A DNA stretch of 53,256 bases from Saccharomonospora sp. CUA-673 (GTDB lineage: Bacteria > Actinomycetota > Actinomycetes > Mycobacteriales > Pseudonocardiaceae), in the NCBI RefSeq assembly GCF_001942305.1, contig NZ_MKKE01000029.1, positions 1-53,256 on the forward strand, in the 5' to 3' direction. Position 1 is the stretch's first letter; each line of letters begins with the position of its first letter. The translations under genes and the position numbers were made by a program. Positions 1 to 10,378 of this stretch are shown piece after piece. Below the pieces are notes generated by a model. That model ran no database searches, was not told the origin of the DNA, and saw only the letters and a list, made by a program, of their open reading frames with translations.

Positions 1-91
1 TGCGCAATGGTCGATCATGCGTCCCTCCGTTCCTTGCGGGACACCCGCACCCGTCGGGCCACATGACCGGGGCTGCGCAATGGTCGATCAT
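1..91 (-). CDS. ureC: urease subunit alpha, N-terminal start only (partial, uncertain)
   Basis: The position directly after ureB, with an ATGA overlap and a GGAGGGA ribosome-binding site, is where the catalytic alpha subunit should begin. The 30 codons read from base 91 do not resemble the usual UreC N terminus (a YGPTTGDR motif is expected near residue 12). The second copy of the start signal, with its ATG at base 18, may be the real start, leaving only six codons in the window. The call rests on operon order only. Confidence 0.3.
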   Translation of the reverse strand, partial: MIDHCAAPVMWPDGCGCPARNGGTHDRPLR

Positions 92-104
92 GCGTCCCTC
101 CGTT
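1..104. repeat. 31-bp direct repeat at the ureB/ureC junction
   Basis: Bases 1-31 and 74-104 are identical, a 73-bp period. On the minus strand each copy carries a GGAGGGA ribosome-binding site and an ATGA start/stop overlap, so the ureC start signal appears twice. The 42 bases between copies do not encode a recognisable urease N terminus. It may be a real tandem duplication or a misassembly at a contig edge. Confidence 0.9.
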
Positions 105-390
105 GAAGTCCGGGAACCGTGCGCGCCCCCGCCAGCGGCACCAGGTCCACCTCGCGGTCGACGCCCGGTTCGAACCGGACGGCGGTGCCGGCGGCGATGT
201 CGAGCCGCTTGCCCGCAGCGGCGGCCCTTTCGAACTCGAGGGCACCGTTCACCTGGGCGAACTCGAAGTGCGAACCCACCTGCACGGGCCGGTCACCGGT
301 GTTGCGCACGAGCACCGTCGTGCGCTCCCGCCCGGGATTCAGCACCACCGGCTCACCAGCCGGAACGATCTCACCAGGCCTCATGAACAT
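88..390 (-). CDS. ureB: urease subunit beta
   Basis: A 100-residue protein of normal UreB length. It opens with [19 protein letters not shown], carries the family signature [10 protein letters not shown] near residue 40, and has [15 protein letters not shown] before a VPLAGAR C-terminal motif. With UreA and UreC it forms the apoenzyme of the nickel urease, which hydrolyses urea to ammonia and carbamate in the cytoplasm. It lies 40 bases after ureA in the same operon, and its TGA overlaps the likely ureC ATG. The C terminus (VPGL...) is short but complete. Confidence 0.95.
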   Translation of the reverse strand: MFMRPGEIVPAGEPVVLNPGRERTTVLVRNTGDRPVQVGSHFEFAQVNGALEFERAAAAGKRLDIAAGTAVRFEPGVDREVDLVPLAGARTVPGLQRRDA

Positions 391-430
391 TTCCTTCCTG
401 AACCGGCCACCCGCACCGCAACTCCAGTCC

Positions 431-733
<303 letters not shown>

Positions 734-905
734 GCCCTGTGTCTATCACCGGTTGCGGCTGTCGGCGCGCCGGGCAACGCAGCCGTAACACCGATCTTGC
801 GTGGATCTTCCGTTAACGGCGTGCTGCGCACTGAATCGTTCCCGTGATCGTGACCGAAACCACCGGTTTCTTCGATTGATACGCGGGCGCGCGTAGAGCA
901 GAGTC

Positions 906-1100
906 ATGCGCATTACGCCGAGTGTGCGCTCCGGACACGCGTTCGCGGCCGCGCACGGGCGATCAGGTGTGATCGCCGACCTCCCCAAGCCGAACCGAAC
1001 AGGGCCCGAACCGAACAGGGGCCGATCCTCATCCAGGGCCCGATCCGATCCGCCGGCTCGAGCGCACGAGACGAGCCCCGTCGAAAGGCAGCTGTCGTGA
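906..1100 (+). CDS. possible 64-residue leader ORF coupled to citrate synthase
   Basis: An open frame of 64 codons begins six bases after a TAGAGC hexamer (894-899), the same geometry as the leaderless starts elsewhere in the window, and its TGA overlaps the GTG of the citrate synthase gene. The product is basic, low-complexity and unlike anything I recognise, and third-position GC is lower than in neighbouring genes. It could equally be untranslated leader. Placement is the only argument for it. Confidence 0.2.
   Translation: MRITPSVRSGHAFAAAHGRSGVIADLPKPNRTGPEPNRGRSSSRARSDPPARAHETSPVERQLS
990..1020 (+). repeat. tandem 15-bp repeat in the citrate synthase leader
   Basis: CCGAACCGAACAGGG occurs at 990-1004 and again at 1006-1020, about 80 bases before the citA start. 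Each copy itself holds a CCGAA-CCGAA duplication. It could be a regulator-binding site or slippage; nothing distinguishes the two here. Confidence 0.75.
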
Positions 1101-2245
1101 CCGCCGCACCCGTTTCCCCCAACACCCAGGCCTCCCTCGATGACGGCTTCGTCCCCGGTCTCGAGGGCGTCGTCGCCTTCCACACGGAGATCGCCGAACC
1201 CGACAAGGACGGCGGTTCGCTGCGTTATCGCGGCGTGGACATCGAGGATCTCGCCGGCAAGGTCAGTTTCGGCGACGTGTGGGGGCTGCTGGTCGACGGC
1301 GGTTTCGACCGTGGTCTCGCGCCTGCCGAGCCGTTCCCCGTCCCGGTGAGCACCGGCGACGTGCGGGTCGACGCGCAGGCCGCGGTGGCGATGCTCGCCC
1401 CGATCTGGGGGTTCGCGCCGCTGCTGGACATCTCCGACGAGGAGGCCCGCGACCAGCTGGCGGCCGCGTCGGTGACGGCGCTGTCGTACATCGGCCAGTC
1501 GGCGCGCGGCAAGGGTCTGCCGGCCGTTCCGCAGTCGCGTGTGGACGAAGGCGCCACCATTCCGGAGCGGTTCATGATCCGCTGGCGGGGTGAGCCGGAT
1601 CCGGCTCATGTCAAGGCGATCGACGCGTACTGGGTGTCGGCGGCCGAGCACGGTCTGAACGCCTCGACGTTCACGGCGCGGGTCATCGCCTCGACCGGTG
1701 CGGACGTCGCGGCGTCGCTGTCCGGTGCGGTCGGTGCGATGTCGGGTCCGCTGCACGGCGGCGCCCCGGCCCGCGTGCTGCCGATGCTGGAGGAGGTCGA
1801 GCGCACCGGCGACGCGCGCGCCTACGTGAAGGGGCTGCTCGACCGCAAGGAGCGGCTGATGGGCTTCGGCCACCGCGTGTACCGGGCCGAGGACCCGCGG
1901 GCGCGGGTGCTGCGGCGCACGTGCCAGGAGCTGGGCGCGGAGCGGTACGAGGTGGCGGCGGCGCTCGAGCAGGCGGCGCTGGCCGAGCTGCGGGAGCGCA
2001 GGCCGGACCGTCCGATCGAGACGAACGTCGAGTTCTGGGCCGCGGTGATCCTGGACTTCGCGCAGGTCCCGCCGCCGATGATGCCCGCGATGTTCACCTC
2101 GGCGCGGACCGCCGGCTGGGCGGCGCACATCCTGGAGCAGAAGCGCACGGGACGTCTCGTGCGCCCGTCGGCGAAGTACGTCGGGCCCGGCCCCCGCGAC
2201 CCCCAGAGCGTCGAAGGCTGGTCCACCGTCACCCCCATCTCCTGA
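1097..2245 (+). CDS. citA: citrate synthase 2
   Basis: A 382-residue type II-like short citrate synthase condensing oxaloacetate with acetyl-CoA. Visible motifs are EAEHGLNAST-type (AAEHGLNAST, about residue 185), GPLHGGAP (about 220) and GFGHRVYRAEDPR (about 257), which supply the active-site histidines, and RPSAKYVGPGPR near the C terminus. At the position of the usual catalytic aspartate (NVDF) the sequence reads NVEFW. GTG start with GAAAGG nine bases upstream. The gene lies apart from other TCA-cycle genes, near serC, matching the citA neighbourhood in mycobacteria. It converges on the EphD-like gene across repeat copy R1. Confidence 0.94.
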   Translation: MTAAPVSPNTQASLDDGFVPGLEGVVAFHTEIAEPDKDGGSLRYRGVDIEDLAGKVSFGDVWGLLVDGGFDRGLAPAEPFPVPVSTGDVRVDAQAAVAMLAPIWGFAPLLDISDEEARDQLAAASVTALSYIGQSARGKGLPAVPQSRVDEGATIPERFMIRWRGEPDPAHVKAIDAYWVSAAEHGLNASTFTARVIASTGADVAASLSGAVGAMSGPLHGGAPARVLPMLEEVERTGDARAYVKGLLDRKERLMGFGHRVYRAEDPRARVLRRTCQELGAERYEVAAALEQAALAELRERRPDRPIETNVEFWAAVILDFAQVPPPMMPAMFTSARTAGWAAHILEQKRTGRLVRPSAKYVGPGPRDPQSVEGWSTVTPIS

Positions 2246-2254
2246 CGGTTTCGC

Positions 2255-2356
2255 GCTCCCGAGGGCCCATGGTCGCGCCCACCCGTCGCCCGGCCACCAC
2301 CCCCCAACGACGCGCTGTCGCGCGGCTGCGCTTGACGCGACCAAAGGGCCCTCGGG
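2255..2356. repeat. palindromic repeat R1 (long form)
   Basis: Left arm GCTCCCGAGGGCCCATGG... at 2255-2277 pairs with right arm CGCGACCAAAGGGCCCTC... at 2336-2356. The interior of about 58 bases resembles that of R2 (CCCACCCGTCGCCC shared). It lies between the convergent citA and EphD-like genes and may terminate both transcripts. Confidence 0.85.
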
Positions 2357-2362
2357 TGCATG

Positions 2363-4154
2363 TCAGATGCGGCGGGCGGCGGCTCGGAGCAGGGACGGCG
2401 TGAATCGGGCCGCGGCGCCGACGACCTTCGCCTCCACCGACGGCCGCACGACCGGCCGGTCCCGTTCGACCGCCCGCAGGATGTCGGCCGCGACCCGTTC
2501 CGGCGGGAAGTTCCGCCGCGCGAACATCCGGTCCGACTCGCGCCGCTTCGCCTCCTGAGCCGTGGCGTCCGCGCCGGAGAACGTCGTCGTCGCCGCGATC
2601 GCCGTGCGCACGACGCCGGGGCACACCGCGCTCACGCCGACGCCGGCGCCCGCCAACTCGGCCCGCAGACACTCGGTCAGGTGCAGCACCGCCGCCTTCG
2701 TCGTCGAGTACGCGGGCAGCACGGTGTTCGGCAGGTAGGCCGACATCGACGACACGTTGACGATGTGTCCACCCTCGCCCAGCTCGACGAGCTGCCTGGC
2801 GAACAGCCTGCTGCCGTGGATCACTCCCCACAGGTTGACGTCGACGACGCGTTCCCAGTCCGCCAGCGTGGTGTCCACAATGGAGCCTGCCATGCCGATG
2901 CCCGCGTTGTTGACGACGATGTCCGGCACGCCCGACTCGGCGGCGACGCGCGCGGCGAACGCGGCCATCGCCTCCGCGTCGGACACGTCGACGGTGTGGG
3001 TGAACACCTCGGCACCGCGGGCACGCACCTCCTCGGCGACCGGGCCGAGCGGTGCGACGTCGGCCAGCACGACGTCCGCACCCTCGTCGGCGAACGCCAA
3101 CGCCGTCGCCCTGCCGATGCCGCTGGCAGCCCCCGTGACGAGCGCGAGCCTGCCACCGAACCGTCCCACGGGCCGCGGGGCGACCCGAGCCCGCTTCAGC
3201 GAACGCGCCTGCCGGCCGCCCTCGACGTGGTCGACGAGCTCGGCGGCGGCCCGCGCGATGCGTTCCGGTGCCGCGCGCGGCACCCAGTGCCCGCCGCTGA
3301 TGTGCCGCACCCGCAGGTCGGGCGCCCACCGTTCGACCCGCGTGTGCATGGGCGGCGTGACGTAGGCGTCGCGGGCCGGGGCGAGCACCTGCACGGGAAC
3401 GTCGGCGTACCGCTCGGCCGGACGACTCAACCGGCGCGTCATGTTGGCGCGGTAGAGGTTCAGGCCGTGCACCGCGTCCGACGTGGACGGCGCGGGTTCC
3501 TCCGGGTCGCTGCTGCGCAGGATCCGGGCGAGCAGTCCACTGCGGATCGTCAGCTCCGGCACCACCGGCAGTTGGAAGAACCCGACGTACGTCGAATGCA
3601 GCGCCTGCTTCAGCACCGCGCCCCACTGCGACGGTGAGCGCAGGCCCGTACGGAACCAGTGGCCCACGTGGTCGAGGCACGGCCCGGACACCGACGTGAA
3701 GGACGCGACGCGGCCGCGCAGGCGCTCGTCGGTGACGGCGTGCCAGGTCTGGACGGAGCCCCAGTCGTGGGCGAGCAGATGCGCGGGCCGGTCGGGGCAC
3801 ACGGCGTCGAGCACGGCGGCCAGGTCGGCTGCGAGCCGGTCGAGCAGGTAGGACTCGCGGCCGCGGGGCTTGTCGGAGGCGCCCGCGCCGCGGACGCGTA
3901 GGTCACGAGCCGGAAGCGGCCCGCCAGTTCGGCGACGACGCGTCCCACAGGGAGGAGTTGTCGGGGTAGCCGTGGACGCACACCAGCGTCGGCACCGGTT
4001 CCGCCGGGCTGCCGGGCCTGCCGCCGGTCGGTTCGGGTGCGTGGCCGGCCTCTGCGACCTGGTCGGCCGGTTCATACACCCGCACCGCGAGTTCGACGCC
4101 GTCACCGGCCCGCACCCGCCGCTGCATCCCCTGCGTCCCCTGCGTCGTTGCCAT
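2363..4154 (-). CDS. EphD-like alpha/beta hydrolase-SDR fusion, two frameshifts
   Basis: Once two missing bases (near 3941 and 3896) are restored this is a 597-residue protein, close to mycobacterial EphD (about 590). The N-terminal half is an alpha/beta hydrolase of epoxide-hydrolase type: VCVHGYPDNSSLWD near residue 55 and nucleophile motif AHDWGS. The C-terminal half is a short-chain dehydrogenase: TGAASGIG cofactor loop, NNAGIG, and catalytic S...YSTTK. EphD acts on lipid epoxides or mycolate-like substrates in mycobacteria; the substrate here is unknown. ATG at 4154, six bases after a TAGGGT hexamer (4161-4166), suggests a leaderless start. The raw sequence reads as three frames joined by single G losses in GCGG contexts, probably sequencing error. 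Confidence 0.85.
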
Positions 4155-4252
4155 GGACGCACCCTAACCACGCACCGCACCAGCGGGGCCCCGTCCGTGA
4201 CGTAGGCGAAACCACGCGCCGCGCAGCAGGGGCGGTGTTTACGATCCTCGGC

Positions 4253-6758
<2,506 letters not shown>

Positions 6759-6768
6759 CACCCGAAGT

Positions 6769-6874
6769 GCTCCCAAGGGCCCTTTGGTCGCGCCCACCCG
6801 TCGCCCACCACCACCCAAACGGACACGCTCCGCGTGGCAGTGGCCGATTCCACGCGACCATGGCCCTTGGGAGC
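6769..6874. repeat. palindromic repeat R2 (long form)
   Basis: Left arm GCTCCCAAGGGCCCTTTGG... (6769-6792) and right arm CGCGACCATGGCCCTTGGGA... (6853-6874) enclose a 60-base interior. The interior is close to that of R4 read in reverse complement (CACCCAAACGGAC, GCTCCGCG). TTCTTT follows the right arm, so it may act as a serC terminator. Confidence 0.88.
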
Positions 6875-6994
6875 TTCTTTGTAGCGACTTCTGCCGCATC
6901 TGATGTGCCCGCGACTCGGCGCGCCTGCGACGTCAAGGCGACGCGCCGCCTTAACGTGAACGACGAGCAACGTGAACGCGCTTGGGAGGCGGGA

Positions 6995-7948
6995 ATGCGA
7001 ACGCTACGGGTGGTCGGGCTGCACGAGGACGGCGAGTCCATCGTGTGCGAGGACCCCGAGCGCCGCGAGCGCTTCCTGCTGCCCGCGGACGCCCGCCTGC
7101 GCGCGGCCGCCCGCGGCGACATCACCCGTCTCGGCCAGATCGAGATCGAGCTGGAGGCCCAGATGCGACCACGCGAAATCCAGGCCAGGGTCCGCGCGGG
7201 CGAATCGGTCGACCAAGTGGCCGCGGCGTCGGGGGTGCCGGTCGAACGGGTCGAACGGTTCGCCTACCCGGTGCTGCTCGAACGCTCGCGGCACGCCGAC
7301 CTCGCCCAGCGGGCGCACCCCGTCCGCGAGGACGGCCCCGACGTGCAGACCCTCGCGGAGGTCGTCGCGTACGCGTTCGGCGTCCGCGGCCACGACTTCT
7401 CCCAGGCCGAATGGGACGCCTGGCGCGGCGACGACGCGAAGTGGGTCGTGTGTCTGCGCTGGTCGGCGGGCCGCTCGTCGAACCGTGCCCACTGGACGTT
7501 CACACCCGGCGCCCACGGCGGCACGGTGACCGCACTCGACGACCTCGCCGCGGCGCTGTTGGACCCGACGTCGTTCCGCGCGCCGCGCGCCGTGACCGAC
7601 CTGGGTGCGCGGGCCGCACGCGCCGAGGCGGTGGACGCCGACGGGCAGGAGCCGGTGCTGTTCGACTACGCGGACTTCGACGAACCGGACGAGCCGACCG
7701 GCGACACCGACGACACCGGCGACACCATCGCCAACGTCATCGAGGCACCCCTGCCCGCCGCCGCCGAGCAGGAGCACGAGCAGGACGCGCCGGCCACGGA
7801 CAACGACGGTTCCGCCGGCGACACGGCGCACCAGCCCGCGGACGGCCAGGGCGAGCCCGCACAGCCGGGCCGGAAGAAGCGCAAGGGCCACACCCCGGTC
7901 CCGGCGTGGGAGGACGTCCTCCTGGGCGTCCGCAGCCAACGAGGCTGA
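6995..7948 (+). CDS. sepH: cell division protein SepH (DUF3071)
   Basis: A 317-residue protein. Residues 1-110 are the DUF3071 domain (MRTLRVVGLHEDGESIVCED at the start) with a helix-turn-helix at about 67-90 (VDQVAAASGVPVERVERFAY). A long acidic, Pro/Ala-rich linker leads to a basic C-terminal motif, RKKRKGHTPVPAWEDVLLG, which ends SepH proteins. In Streptomyces and mycobacteria SepH binds FtsZ and promotes its assembly. ATG 6995 follows a GGGAGGCGGG ribosome-binding site. The serC-sepH adjacency is conserved in mycobacteria. R3 lies just after the stop. Confidence 0.93.
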   Translation: MRTLRVVGLHEDGESIVCEDPERRERFLLPADARLRAAARGDITRLGQIEIELEAQMRPREIQARVRAGESVDQVAAASGVPVERVERFAYPVLLERSRHADLAQRAHPVREDGPDVQTLAEVVAYAFGVRGHDFSQAEWDAWRGDDAKWVVCLRWSAGRSSNRAHWTFTPGAHGGTVTALDDLAAALLDPTSFRAPRAVTDLGARAARAEAVDADGQEPVLFDYADFDEPDEPTGDTDDTGDTIANVIEAPLPAAAEQEHEQDAPATDNDGSAGDTAHQPADGQGEPAQPGRKKRKGHTPVPAWEDVLLGVRSQRG

Positions 7949-7967
7949 CCCACCGGTCACGAACGAA

Positions 7968-8012
7968 CCAAGGGCCCCATGGTCGCGGTGAACGCGACCA
8001 TGGGGCCCTTGG
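7968..8012. repeat. palindromic repeat R3 (short form, perfect hairpin)
   Basis: A perfect 20-bp stem (CCAAGGGCCCCATGGTCGCG) with a five-base loop. It sits between convergent sepH and the SQD1-like gene, 20 bases after the first stop and 12 before the second, so it probably terminates both. Arms match R1, R2, R5 and R6. Confidence 0.92.
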
Positions 8013-8024
8013 GTGCTCTAGGCG

Positions 8025-9224
8025 TCAGTGGGCGCTGGGGGTGCCCACCTTGTCGGACTTGTCGGCGGTCCAGGCCGACACGCACGGGATGCGCGAGGTG
8101 TCGCACCGGTCCGCGTAGCGCTTGGTGATCTCCGTGACCTCGGACATCAGACCCTCGTTGAGGGTGATCGGGTTGAGGCCGAGGTGCAGGAACCGGTCGT
8201 TGGCCACGTGGAGGTCGTTCTCGTCGGCCTCGTTGCGCGGGTTCTCGACGTTCTCGACGGTCGCACCGGTCTTCTCGGCGATCATCTGCGCCAGGTCGCG
8301 GACCCGGTGGGTCTCGGTCATCTGGTTCAGGATCTGCACCCGCTCGCCCTTCTCCGGCGGGTTGCTGATCGCGAGCTCGATGCACTTGACCGTGTCCTGG
8401 ATGTGGATGAACGCGCGGGTCTGCCCGCCCGTGCCGTGCACGGTCAGCGGGTAGCCGACACCGGCCTGCATCAGGAAGCGGTTCAGCACGGTGCCGTAGT
8501 CGCCGTCGTAGTCGAACCGGTTGATGAGCCGCTCGTCGAGCTGCGTGTCCTTGGTCTGCGTGCCCCAGACGATGCCCTGGTGCAGGTCCGTGACCCGGAT
8601 CTTGTCGTTCTTGTTGTAGAAGTAGAAGAGCAGCTGGTCCTGCGTCTTCGTCATGTGGTAGATGCTGCCCGGGTTGGCCGGGTACAGGATCTCCTGGTCG
8701 ACGAGCTCACCGTCGCCGACCTCCACCTTCACCTTGAGGTACCCCTCGGGGATCTTCATGCCCGCGGTGCCGTAGCCGTAGACGCCCATCGTGCCGAGGT
8801 GCGCGATGTGGATGTCCAGACCGCTCTCGACGACCGCCGCCAACACGTTGTTGGTCGCGCCCAGGTTGTTGTCCACCGTGTAGCGCTTGTGCCAGCTGCT
8901 CTTCATCGAGTACGGCGCGGCACGCTGCTCGGCGAAGTGCACGATCGCGTCGGGCCGGAACTCCAGCAGCAGGTCCAACAGGCGCTGGTAGTTCTGCGAC
9001 ACGTCCAGGTTGTGGAAGCCGATCTCCTTGCCGGTCGCTTCCTTCCACGCCTGCAGGCGCTCACCCATCGGGCGGATCGGCGTCAGCGACTCGGCCTCGA
9101 GCTCGATGTCGATCTTGCGCCGCGAGAGGTTGTCGACGATCGCGACGTCATGCCCCTGCGCGGACAGGTGCAGGCTGGTCGGCCATCCGCAGAAGCCGTC
9201 GCCGCCAAGAACCAGTACTCGCAT
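8025..9224 (-). CDS. SQD1-like NAD-dependent nucleotide-sugar enzyme (UDP-sulfoquinovose synthase family)
   Basis: A 399-residue extended SDR. The N terminus [20 protein letters not shown] with [14 protein letters not shown] is characteristic of the SQD1/Agl3 branch rather than GalE. The catalytic part has [11 protein letters not shown], an EGYLKV segment like the EEGYI of SQD1, and the YHMTK dyad. SQD1 makes UDP-sulfoquinovose from UDP-glucose and sulfite; whether this protein uses sulfite cannot be told. ATG 9224 has AGGAGG nine bases upstream. It is divergent from gtrA and begins the glycan block. Confidence 0.8.
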   Translation of the reverse strand: MRVLVLGGDGFCGWPTSLHLSAQGHDVAIVDNLSRRKIDIELEAESLTPIRPMGERLQAWKEATGKEIGFHNLDVSQNYQRLLDLLLEFRPDAIVHFAEQRAAPYSMKSSWHKRYTVDNNLGATNNVLAAVVESGLDIHIAHLGTMGVYGYGTAGMKIPEGYLKVKVEVGDGELVDQEILYPANPGSIYHMTKTQDQLLFYFYNKNDKIRVTDLHQGIVWGTQTKDTQLDERLINRFDYDGDYGTVLNRFLMQAGVGYPLTVHGTGGQTRAFIHIQDTVKCIELAISNPPEKGERVQILNQMTETHRVRDLAQMIAEKTGATVENVENPRNEADENDLHVANDRFLHLGLNPITLNEGLMSEVTEITKRYADRCDTSRIPCVSAWTADKSDKVGTPSAH

Positions 9225-9371
9225 CTGTTTTGTTCCTCCTGATCGCCTGAGCCAACGCGGCCCCGCTTTGAGCTCGAACTGCCGGTCCACCTTGTCTTAG
9301 TAACGGGTCGATCTCAACCCTGCGCAAAGAATAGGGATGTCGCTGCACGAACGAGAAAGGCGGTGTGCACA

Positions 9372-9935
9372 ATGGTAGATGTGACGACCGTTTCCGCAGG
9401 GCAAAACGCCGCCGACCAGCAGGAAGCGCCAGCCGACCCGGACCACCGTCCCGGTCAGCCGTCGTTCTTCGGCCGCATCGTGCGCGCGTTCATGAGCTCG
9501 GGCCTGGCCACCGTGATGAGCCAGGTGACGTTGATCGTGCTGCTCACGATGGATGTCAACCCGACGGCTGCGAGCGCTGCGGCGTTCGTAGCGGGCGCCA
9601 TCCCCAACTACTTCGTCGCACGTCGCTGGGCCTGGGGCCGGAAGGGCAAGCCCGACCTGAAGCGCGAGCTCCTGCCGTACCTCGGCGTGATCGCACTCGG
9701 CGGACTGTGCTCGATGACGCTGACGACGATCGCGGGCTGGATCACCGAGCCGCTGCAGATCTCGGGCTTCGTGCGCATCATCGTGCTCGACGTGGCGTTC
9801 CTGAGCAGCTACGGGCTGGTCTTCCTGATCAAGTTCCTGCTGCTCGACCGGTTCGTCTACAGCGGGTCGAACATGGAGAAGATCAACGAGCGTGCGGCCG
9901 CGAAGTCGGCCGCCACCCCGGCCGTAACCCCGTAA
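9372..9935 (+). CDS. GtrA family membrane protein
   Basis: About 187 residues: a hydrophilic Pro/Gln-rich N terminus of about 35 residues, then four membrane helices typical of GtrA (RAFMSSGLATVMSQVTLIVL, SAAAFVAGAIPNYFVARRWAW, LGVIALGGLCSMTL, IIVLDVAFLSSYGLVFLIKF). The NYFVxRRWxW pattern between helices 2 and 3 is the family hallmark. GtrA proteins are thought to move polyprenyl-phosphate-linked sugars across the membrane. ATG 9372 is chosen because AGAAAGG at 9354-9360 is too close to the in-frame GTG at 9363. It is divergent from the SQD1-like gene and probably supplies the GT fusion downstream. Confidence 0.88.
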   Translation: MVDVTTVSAGQNAADQQEAPADPDHRPGQPSFFGRIVRAFMSSGLATVMSQVTLIVLLTMDVNPTAASAAAFVAGAIPNYFVARRWAWGRKGKPDLKRELLPYLGVIALGGLCSMTLTTIAGWITEPLQISGFVRIIVLDVAFLSSYGLVFLIKFLLLDRFVYSGSNMEKINERAAAKSAATPAVTP

Positions 9936-9975
9936 CCAGGGCATACGCGCTCGCACGGCCGCGCTCAGGCTGCTT

Positions 9976-10013
9976 CGAAGGGCCGATCACCCGCCAGGGT
10001 GGTCGGCCCTTCG
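9976..10013 (+). terminator. intrinsic terminator after gtrA
   Basis: Stem CGAAGGGCCGATCACC paired with GGTGGTCGGCCCTTCG with a short loop, 40 bases after the gtrA stop. No U tract follows, as is common in high-GC actinobacteria. Confidence 0.8.
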
Positions 10014-10278
10014 GCGTGTGCGGCCGGGTTACCCCGCACCCGCCGCGGGTTGATCAACTTTCACCCGGTTTTCACCCGGCGAACTGCAACAAAACCGAGG
10101 ACAATTCACGCCGACCTAACACGGGGCCCGTCCGTCGTCGCATAACCGACAACCGAGCGCAATTCGGGGCATCGACCGACAGACCGACATCCCCCGTTGG
10201 AACCAATACGACGCGGGTGTAATTCACCGCAAACCGGCCTAATACCCGTCCACCGGAAAAAGCACCCGGAAAACGAGG
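10014..10278. other. intergenic spacer between two terminators
   Basis: This 265-base stretch between convergent gtrA and the glycosyltransferase gene is richer in A and T than its surroundings. It holds a short duplication (TTTCACCCGG twice, 10059-10080 region). I see no convincing ORF or RNA gene. Confidence 0.6.
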
Positions 10279-10311
10279 GCGACCCTCCACCCCGGCGGGG
10301 TGGAGGGTCGC
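10279..10311 (-). terminator. intrinsic terminator after the glycosyltransferase fusion
   Basis: A perfect 15-bp stem GCGACCCTCCACCCC / GGGGTGGAGGGTCGC with loop GGC, 68 bases after the minus-strand stop at 10379. Confidence 0.85.
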
Positions 10312-10378
10312 TGCAGGTTCGTCCGCCGCGTCAGCGCGTCTCTGCGTCTCCCGGGAGGCTCGGTGACCTCCTGGCCGA

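Noticed and set aside
88..140. Frameshift at the end of ureB
   Set aside because: The VPGL ending resembles mycobacterial UreB and the stop overlaps the next start normally.
835..860. GlnR-box-like sequence upstream of ureA
   Set aside because: GTGAT and GAAAC are present but separated by seven rather than six bases and the first half is off consensus.
10014..10278. Possible ncRNA between two terminators
   Set aside because: No stable structure or promoter was evident by eye.
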